From positions 1-64,000 of the forward strand of contig JAVBMW010000023.1 of the NCBI GenBank assembly GCA_031551965.1: a stretch of 64,000 nt of DNA, written 5' to 3'. Positions 58,505 to 64,000 of the stretch are shown here, piece by piece; within the stretch, counting starts at the first letter, position 1; the number at the start of each line of letters is the position of its first letter. Position numbers and translations under genes: made by a program. The DNA is from CALVGQ01 sp031551965. GTDB lineage: Bacteria; Bacillota_I; Bacilli_A; Erysipelotrichales; Erysipelotrichaceae. The notes below the pieces were generated by a model. The model was not told where the DNA came from and ran no database searches. It saw only the letters and a program-made list of their open reading frames with translations.

Positions 58505-59420
58505 TTGTGATCCAGGCCATGATGATATCATGGCTCTTTTTACTACTATGGCTCATCCAAAAGAATTAGAAATTATGGCGATCACTACTGTTTGTGGTAA
58601 CCACTATTTAGACAAAGTAACCCTTAATTTATGTAAAGTATTAAGCTACATCGGAGCAAGTTATCCTATTGCGAAAGGATATGACAGTCCTTTAAGAAGA
58701 AAAAGTGAACCACAACCGGGAGCCCATGGCGAAAGTGGGATGGATGGTCCGATTTTACCAGAACCAACAGTTCATCCTCTAAAAGATGTCCATGCAATTG
58801 AGTTAATGAAAAAAGTTGTCGAGGAAAGTAATGAGCCTGTTACGATAGTTGGACTTGGTCCGCTAACGAATGTAGGGATGTTTTTAAAAACATTTCCTCA
58901 TTTAAAATCAAAAATCGATTGCGTAACAATAATGGGAGGCGGCATTAGTCGTGGTAATATGCTTCCCATGTCGGAGTTCAATATTTATGCTGACCCTGAG
59001 GCGGCTAAAATTGTATTTAACAGTGGTGTCAAAGTGATCATGAGTGGAATTGAGGTTTGTGATGATTGTGCCATGATGTTAACAGAAATGGATGCATTAA
59101 AAGGAAAAGGTAAGATCCATGATCTTGCCTATGATCTTTTTGAATTTTATAGTCAATATTCTCGTAAAAGAAATTGGGATCGTAGTCCTGTCTTTGATGT
59201 TGTACCCATCGTCCATCTTTTGCACCCTGAGTACTTTAAAGAAAGATGGGCTGTTGTCGATGTTGAAACTGAAGGAGATTTGTGTCGTGGAATGACTGTC
59301 GTAGACTCAAGACCATCAATTCCGACTCAACCTAATACAGTTCTTTTAACTGATGGTAACCGTGATGGTTTTGTAGCATGTTTACTTGAATCAATCGAGA
59401 TTTTGGAGAGAACACTATGA
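58482..59420 (+). CDS. Inosine-uridine preferring nucleoside hydrolase family
   Basis: 312 aa. The calcium-binding start KLIIDCDPGHDDIMALF is the family hallmark; VGLGPLTNVGMFLKTFP, VTIMGGGISRGNMLPMSEFN and the late Asp region FDVVPIVHLLHP complete the pocket. It splits N-glycosidic bonds of ribonucleosides to ribose and base in the cytoplasm, immediately after import. Substrate choice (purine or pyrimidine) cannot be read. It overlaps the M20 gene by 4 bases. Confidence 0.93.
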   Translation: MTRKLIIDCDPGHDDIMALFTTMAHPKELEIMAITTVCGNHYLDKVTLNLCKVLSYIGASYPIAKGYDSPLRRKSEPQPGAHGESGMDGPILPEPTVHPLKDVHAIELMKKVVEESNEPVTIVGLGPLTNVGMFLKTFPHLKSKIDCVTIMGGGISRGNMLPMSEFNIYADPEAAKIVFNSGVKVIMSGIEVCDDCAMMLTEMDALKGKGKIHDLAYDLFEFYSQYSRKRNWDRSPVFDVVPIVHLLHPEYFKERWAVVDVETEGDLCRGMTVVDSRPSIPTQPNTVLLTDGNRDGFVACLLESIEILERTL

Positions 59421-60688
59421 AACAGAAACTAATCGAATGGATCAAAGGTCATGAAAACCAATTCATTCAATTTGGTGATGAATTGATGAATACTCCTGAA
59501 CTTGGGTTTAAAGAATTCAATACAAAGAGAAAAATAATCGAATTTCTAAAACAATATGATATTGAAGTCGATCAAGAGTTTAGTGTGACCGGTTTTAGTG
59601 TCTCGATAGGTACTGGGTCAAGACATCTAGGATTGATGGCTGAACTTGATGCGTTAGTAACTATGGATCATCCAAATAGTGATCCAATAACTCATGCAGC
59701 ACATGCTTGTGGGCATAGCACTCAAGTTGTCAACATGATTCAAGCCTTTGTTGCGATCAAAGAGCTAAAACTAATTGAAGGGAAAGATATTAAATTAACT
59801 CTGTTTTTTACTCCTGCAGAAGAGTATGTAGATTTGGATTATCGACGTGAACTTTTGAAAAATGGAACGATACAGGCTCTTGCAGGGAAACAGGATATGT
59901 TAGTGAAGGGAATACTTGATGGAGTGGATGCGATTATTCATTTACACGCCACTGTTAGTGATACATATCGTTATTCTGTTAACTCAACATTAGCTGGTTT
60001 TATATACAAAGAATATCATTTTATGGGTAAATCGGCTCATGCTGCAGTTGCGCCAAGTCAGGGAATTAATGCACTAAATGCTTATACCTTGTTTCAAAAT
60101 GCAGTTGGTTTAATGAGAGAAACATTTGATGAAAAGGATATGATTCGCGTTCATGGTATGATCAAACAAGGTGGACAAACAATTAACTCTATTCCAGCAC
60201 ATGTCATTTATGAATCTTATGTTAGAAGTTTAAATTCAGATCGTTTGCTTACCTTAAGTAACCAGCTTACTCAAACGGCAATGCATTGTGCTCAGGCATT
60301 AAACGCTACTTGTGAGGTAATTGATGCACCAGGATATTTACCGCTTGCACAAAATGCAGAGCTCACTGAAATCATTTATCAAAATATGCTTAATTTTTGT
60401 GATCCAGAAAAAATATTAACTACAGAAAAAAGTATCGCTTCAGGAGATATCGGTGATGTAGCATGTCTTATTCCAACGATTCAATTTGGTTATACTGGCT
60501 TCAAAGGAACTGTTCATGGTAAAGATTTTATGGTTTCTGATCCATATTTTGCTTATACAGAACCTACAATGATTATAGCAACTTCAATTTGTGATTTAAT
60601 ATTAGATCTGAAATTAATAGATGAAATCAAAAAGAATTTTAAACCATCACTTACAAAGAATGAATACTTAACATATCTGAAAGGCTAG
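59417..60688 (+). CDS. M20 family amidohydrolase
   Basis: 423 aa. Metal and catalytic motifs of the M20D amidohydrolases: GLMAELDALVTMDHP, HAAHACGHSTQVVNMIQAF and FFTPAEEYVDLDYRRE, with dimerisation domain KSAHAAVAPSQGINALNAYT. The enzyme hydrolyses an amide, such as an N-acyl amino acid or an aminoacyl conjugate. In this operon it may act on an amide-bearing side group of the imported compound. The ATG overlaps the hydrolase stop; the sulfatase starts 8 bases after. Confidence 0.85.
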   Translation: MKQKLIEWIKGHENQFIQFGDELMNTPELGFKEFNTKRKIIEFLKQYDIEVDQEFSVTGFSVSIGTGSRHLGLMAELDALVTMDHPNSDPITHAAHACGHSTQVVNMIQAFVAIKELKLIEGKDIKLTLFFTPAEEYVDLDYRRELLKNGTIQALAGKQDMLVKGILDGVDAIIHLHATVSDTYRYSVNSTLAGFIYKEYHFMGKSAHAAVAPSQGINALNAYTLFQNAVGLMRETFDEKDMIRVHGMIKQGGQTINSIPAHVIYESYVRSLNSDRLLTLSNQLTQTAMHCAQALNATCEVIDAPGYLPLAQNAELTEIIYQNMLNFCDPEKILTTEKSIASGDIGDVACLIPTIQFGYTGFKGTVHGKDFMVSDPYFAYTEPTMIIATSICDLILDLKLIDEIKKNFKPSLTKNEYLTYLKG

Positions 60689-60696
60689 GTGAGAGA

Positions 60697-62328
60697 ATGA
60701 AGGCAAAACGCCCTAATATATTAATGATCACAACTGATCAACAACGTTTTGATACAATTTCAGCTGCAGGATTCTCATTTATGAAAACACCAAATCTTGA
60801 CCGCTTATGTAAAGAGGGTTGTTTATATACGCATGCTTATTCGCCCAATCCAGTTTGTATTCCAGCTCGACATAATCTATTGACGGGATTACCATGCAAA
60901 TATCATGGTTTTGATGATAACTATTTTTCTGAAACTAGAAATATTCCTTATCAATTACCAACTTTCGCTCAGCTTTTGTCGGATGCAGAATATGATACGG
61001 TGGCAATCGGTAAAATGCATTTTCAGCCTTATCGCCGCCATAACGGATTTCATCGTTTATTTCTAATGGATGAAATAGCTCGGTTTAGAGAAGATGATGA
61101 TTATGCTTTATATCTTCAAAAAGAAGGATATGGAAATATTCAGAGTATGCATGGTGTTCGCCACATGCTTTATATGTTACCTCAAAGATCACTTCTTCCT
61201 ATTGAGCATCATGGTTCAACATGGGTAGCAAATAAGACAATTGAAATTTTGGAAGAGAATCATGGAAAAAGACCATTTATGATTTGGACAGGGTTTATTG
61301 AACCACATCCACCTTTCGATGTACCCGCAGAATGGGCGGATTTATATAAAAACCAAGAACTACCGGAACCTATAAAATCGGTAACTCCACTTTCAACTAT
61401 TGCAGAAGAAAACAAACATATTGCGGATTATCCAACTGAAGATTATTTGAAAAGAGCACGAGAGCTTTATTTTGCATCAATTTCTTTTGTGGATCATCAA
61501 ATTGGAAGAATCCTAGATAAACTTGAAGAAATCGGTGAACTTGACAATACAATGATTTTATTCACAAGTGATCATGGTGAAATGATGGGGGACCTTGGAA
61601 CTTTTCAAAAATTTTTACCGTATGAATTTTCATCACATATCCCGATGATCATCCGATATCCAGATAAAGTAAAAGCAGGAAGCAAAGATCATCGCTTTGT
61701 CGATTTGAATGATATTTTACCTACTATGCTTGATGTAGCAGATGTGGAATACCCTAAACAGGCACTTGAATTACCTGGAGAATCAATATTTGCCAAAAAT
61801 CCTAAAAAGAATCGTGACATTCAATATGTGGAACATTGTAAAGGAAATCGTCGTTGGGTCAGTCTATGTTCAAAAAATTATAAATACAATTACTATTATG
61901 GAGGTGGTCATGAAGAACTATTTGATATGATCAATGATCCATATGAAACGACAAATTTATTACAAATTGATTTAACTGAAAATGTGATCAAAACCAAAAA
62001 TAATCTTAGAAAACAACTTGTTGAAATTGAATCGAGATGGGGTCTAGATGGTTATGTAATAAATAATGATTTCAAAGTTTTTCCCGAATATGTTTCAAAA
62101 CCTTATCGTGAAATGAACTTTCCAATTTTTCCGAATTACTTAGTTCATGATGATGAAATCAATTTCTTAAATAAAATCGAAGATGAAATTTTTGAGGCAA
62201 TTAAAGATGAACCAGTAGTAGATCCTTTAGAATTAGATCTGGAAACATTTAAGAGTTTCAGTGGTTTTGATGATGAAAGAATGAATAAATTTATTACAAA
62301 GGCTAAAAAAAGGAAGAATGATTTTTAA
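60697..62328 (+). CDS. Cys-type sulfatase (arylsulfatase family)
   Basis: 543 aa. Alkaline-phosphatase-fold sulfatase: NILMITTDQQRFDTISAAGF (metal Asp pair), active-site motif NPVCIPARHNLLTG in which Cys becomes formylglycine, AIGKMHFQPY and FTSDHGEMMGDLGTFQK. It removes a sulfate ester. No signal peptide is present, so it works in the cytoplasm on an imported molecule. Maturation needs a radical-SAM enzyme such as the one at 9351. It is the last gene of the operon. Confidence 0.92.
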   Translation: MKAKRPNILMITTDQQRFDTISAAGFSFMKTPNLDRLCKEGCLYTHAYSPNPVCIPARHNLLTGLPCKYHGFDDNYFSETRNIPYQLPTFAQLLSDAEYDTVAIGKMHFQPYRRHNGFHRLFLMDEIARFREDDDYALYLQKEGYGNIQSMHGVRHMLYMLPQRSLLPIEHHGSTWVANKTIEILEENHGKRPFMIWTGFIEPHPPFDVPAEWADLYKNQELPEPIKSVTPLSTIAEENKHIADYPTEDYLKRARELYFASISFVDHQIGRILDKLEEIGELDNTMILFTSDHGEMMGDLGTFQKFLPYEFSSHIPMIIRYPDKVKAGSKDHRFVDLNDILPTMLDVADVEYPKQALELPGESIFAKNPKKNRDIQYVEHCKGNRRWVSLCSKNYKYNYYYGGGHEELFDMINDPYETTNLLQIDLTENVIKTKNNLRKQLVEIESRWGLDGYVINNDFKVFPEYVSKPYREMNFPIFPNYLVHDDEINFLNKIEDEIFEAIKDEPVVDPLELDLETFKSFSGFDDERMNKFITKAKKRKNDF

Positions 62329-62346
62329 AACATTTCTTCCTTTTTT
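62311..62346. terminator. Bidirectional terminator
   Basis: AGGAAGAATG (62311-62320) pairs with CATTTCTTCC (62331-62340) with one bulge; T-runs follow on both strands. It ends the sulfatase operon and the opposing small gene. Confidence 0.8.
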
Positions 62347-62368
62347 AAGTTTTTTGTATTGAAAATTC

Positions 62369-62770
62369 TTAAGTGCGAATTTCGCAATTATATTTCTTTT
62401 CCATGACTTCAAAATTAATGATACACATTCGTTTACCATCAAAATAGTCAAATAAATTGTATTTTGCGATTAGCTTACTTGAATATTCATTATCTTCTAA
62501 ATTAAACAGAGTATTTTGTGGTGCAAAAATATAGACAACATTATCAGAGAAAAAGATTTTAGTGTTTTCAATAAAATCAGAAATCAACTGAACATCCAAT
62601 TCCATCAAAATCTGTTTGCGTTTTTGTTTGTTAATTAAGTAATGGTCTATGAAATTGATATTCACTATACGATTTTCATTAATCGCTACATGATATCTCT
62701 TTTCATTCATACATTCTTCAATTCTTTTCAATACTAAATCTATTTCGTTTTGGGTGAATTCTGTGTCCAT
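62369..62770 (-). CDS. Unknown small protein (MqsR-like at best)
   Basis: 133 aa from the ATG at 62770, which has AAAAGGAG upstream; an earlier in-frame start lies before that site. I do not recognise it securely. The order of helices then strands (MDTEFTQNEIDLVLKRIEE, KQILMELDVQLISDFIENT, VVYIFAPQNTLFNLEDNE, KRMCIINFEVMEKKY) is somewhat like MqsR-type toxins, but no antitoxin gene accompanies it. It stands alone between two operons. No signal peptide or membrane segment. Confidence 0.5.
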   Translation of the reverse strand: MDTEFTQNEIDLVLKRIEECMNEKRYHVAINENRIVNINFIDHYLINKQKRKQILMELDVQLISDFIENTKIFFSDNVVYIFAPQNTLFNLEDNEYSSKLIAKYNLFDYFDGKRMCIINFEVMEKKYNCEIRT

Positions 62771-62899
62771 GAAGAAATACTCCTTTTTACTATAATACAT
62801 CAAATCTAATTATTATCAAAGTTGTGTGCGTATAAAAAATTACAAAATAGTTGATCAAAATCTTACAATTATTAAATATACACTCAAATTATTTAAACT

Positions 62900-62948
62900 C
62901 GAAAACTTTCCTAAACAATTAAACGAGAAGAATAGTTTCGTTTTTTTT
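62900..62948 (+). promoter_or_regulatory. Possible attenuator before the AsnB-like gene
   Basis: AAACGA (62921-62926) can pair with TCGTTT (62938-62943) before a T8 run, as a terminator. CGAAAACT (62900-62907) can instead pair with AGTTTCG (62934-62940, one bulge), which would break the terminator. A TATACT box lies downstream, so it could also simply end upstream transcription. Confidence 0.4.
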
Positions 62949-62988
62949 AGTTTTGAATATACTATACCGTAATGAAAGAGGTGGGCTA

Positions 62989-64000
62989 ATGATTGGAATA
63001 ATTACTGAAATCAACTTCAAGAATGCTCTAAATGAATTAGAGGTATATGAAAATATACTAAATGTCCTTGCGAGAAATAACCCAAACGAAAAATGGATGT
63101 TTCAAAAAGATCCGTTGATCATGGCGCAATGTAACACAAAAGAAATAGTCTCAAACCCAACAATGGTATTTGTAGAAAATAAAAAAATTGTTATGGTTTG
63201 TGATGGAGAAATTTATAATCATGATGAATTAAAAGATTTGGGTATATTTGCAAAGAGTGATGAAGAATATTTCATTCAAGCTTATTTGAAGTTTGGCGTG
63301 AAATTCTTAGAAAAAATTAACGGTGTTTTTGCCCTTGCGATTTATGATGAAAGAGATGAAAGTCTGTTTATCGCAAGAGATAGAATGGGAATTAGACCTT
63401 TATTCTATACAATCGATGAAAGTAAATTTTTTATGGCGTCTGAAATAAAAGGTATTTTAGCTTATCCAAAATTTAAAGCGTGCATTGATAAAAATGAGAT
63501 CATAGAGTTGTTTAGTATTGGACCAGGTAGAACTTTAGGAAATGGAGTATTTAAAGGAATTAACGAATTGTTGCCTGCGACATGTGGTTATGTAAAAAAT
63601 GGAAAACTTTTAACGTGGCACTATTGGCAGCTGAAAGATCAACCTTGGATTCATGATTTAGAAACTACTAAAAAAATGATAAAAGAGTTAGTTGTTGAGG
63701 CAATAAACAAAAGTATTCCAAATGAAGGTGAAATTTGTTGTTTTATGAGTGGAGGATTGGATTCTAGTATTGTAGGTAAAGTCATGGCAGATAAAAGTTC
63801 TGACCCAATTACGACAATATCGGTCGAATATCAGGATAATGATCTTTACTTCAAACCAACTTTCTTTCAACCTAATAGTGATGGACATTTTATAGAACTG
63901 ATGAAAAATGAATTAGGTAGTGAACATCATTCCATTGTGATCCAAAATGAAATGTTGGCAGATGGTTTACTTGAGTCCATGATAGCTCGCGATTTACCTG
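62989..64000 (+). CDS. asnB: Asparagine synthetase homologue lacking the glutaminase Cys (partial)
   Basis: 337 codons before the window ends. The synthetase domain begins with PP-loop CFMSGGLDSSIVG (SGGLDSS at 254-260). The N-terminal Ntn domain keeps CDGEIYNHDEL, NGVFALAIYDERDESLFIAR and DRMGIRPLFY, but starts MIGIIT instead of MCGI, so the nucleophile Cys2 is Ile. The HRGPD and RLSIID segments are also missing (NNPNEKWM, DPLIMAQCNT). It should make asparagine from ammonia, or amidate another substrate. AAAGAGGTGGG upstream. The function of the missing C-terminus cannot be checked. Confidence 0.85.
   Translation, partial: MIGIITEINFKNALNELEVYENILNVLARNNPNEKWMFQKDPLIMAQCNTKEIVSNPTMVFVENKKIVMVCDGEIYNHDELKDLGIFAKSDEEYFIQAYLKFGVKFLEKINGVFALAIYDERDESLFIARDRMGIRPLFYTIDESKFFMASEIKGILAYPKFKACIDKNEIIELFSIGPGRTLGNGVFKGINELLPATCGYVKNGKLLTWHYWQLKDQPWIHDLETTKKMIKELVVEAINKSIPNEGEICCFMSGGLDSSIVGKVMADKSSDPITTISVEYQDNDLYFKPTFFQPNSDGHFIELMKNELGSEHHSIVIQNEMLADGLLESMIARDLP

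Noticed and set aside
62804..62988. T-box before the AsnB-like gene
   Set aside because: No specifier stem or AGGGTGG-type antiterminator sequence could be found.

Overview
The window is AT-rich, gene-dense DNA from a low-GC Gram-positive anaerobe (Bacillota). Evidence for this includes strong AGGAGG-type ribosome binding sites, sigma-A promoters, a putative CcpA cre site, a BlaI/M56 pair, a ZTP riboswitch, an anaerobic sulfatase maturase and a Mn-type pyrophosphatase. An Erysipelotrichales-like lineage is my best guess, but nothing in the window proves the taxon. There is no rRNA operon. The only tRNA found is tRNA-Arg(CCG).

Layout. 1-1.7 kb: a phage-like patch with two copies of an ORF6N-domain gene on either side of a CdiA-type tRNase domain gene. 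1.7-6.5 kb: an ECF sigma/anti-sigma pair, a BlaI repressor with an M56-M23 fusion protease, an S51 peptidase and a small membrane protein. 6.6-31.9 kb: mostly housekeeping genes (enolase, sulfatase maturase, MFS and phosphatase operon, MarR with a heterodimeric ABC exporter, Nudix-GNAT fusion, dUTPase, M18 aminopeptidase, pyrophosphatase, UppP, CcdA-thioredoxin fusion, ROK kinase), ending in a CofE-like gene and an unusual guaA. 32-34.3 kb: decaying accessory DNA (DUF4143 ATPase, orphan VbhA-like antitoxin with a truncated fic gene, GNAT pseudogene). 34.4-37.2 kb: an arsR-hgcA-hgcB-DUF5714-arsC operon carrying mercury-methylation genes. 37.6-39.4 kb: small accessory genes. 39.6-50.7 kb: divergent purC and the purF-[ZTP riboswitch]-purE-purM-purN-purH-purD-purL operon. 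50.75-62.3 kb: one long operon for uptake and breakdown of nucleoside-like compounds (esterase, ADP-ribosylglycohydrolase, BMP lipoprotein, ABC importer, nucleoside hydrolase, M20 amidohydrolase, sulfatase). 63-64 kb: the start of an asparagine synthetase, cut by the window edge.

Two points stand out. First, three separate amidotransferases (PurF, GuaA and AsnB homologues) have lost the residues needed to hydrolyse glutamine but keep their synthetase or transferase sites, while PurL keeps a complete glutaminase. This suggests partly ammonia-driven nitrogen assimilation, or an unknown ammonia donor. Second, an apparently intact hgcAB pair lies inside an arsenic-type operon, flanked by broken genes on one side and a nearly gene-free stretch on the other, as expected of an acquired island.

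The sulfatase at 60.7 kb has a Cys-type CxPxR site and no signal peptide. The maturase at 9.35 kb is the obvious enzyme to activate it in the cytoplasm.
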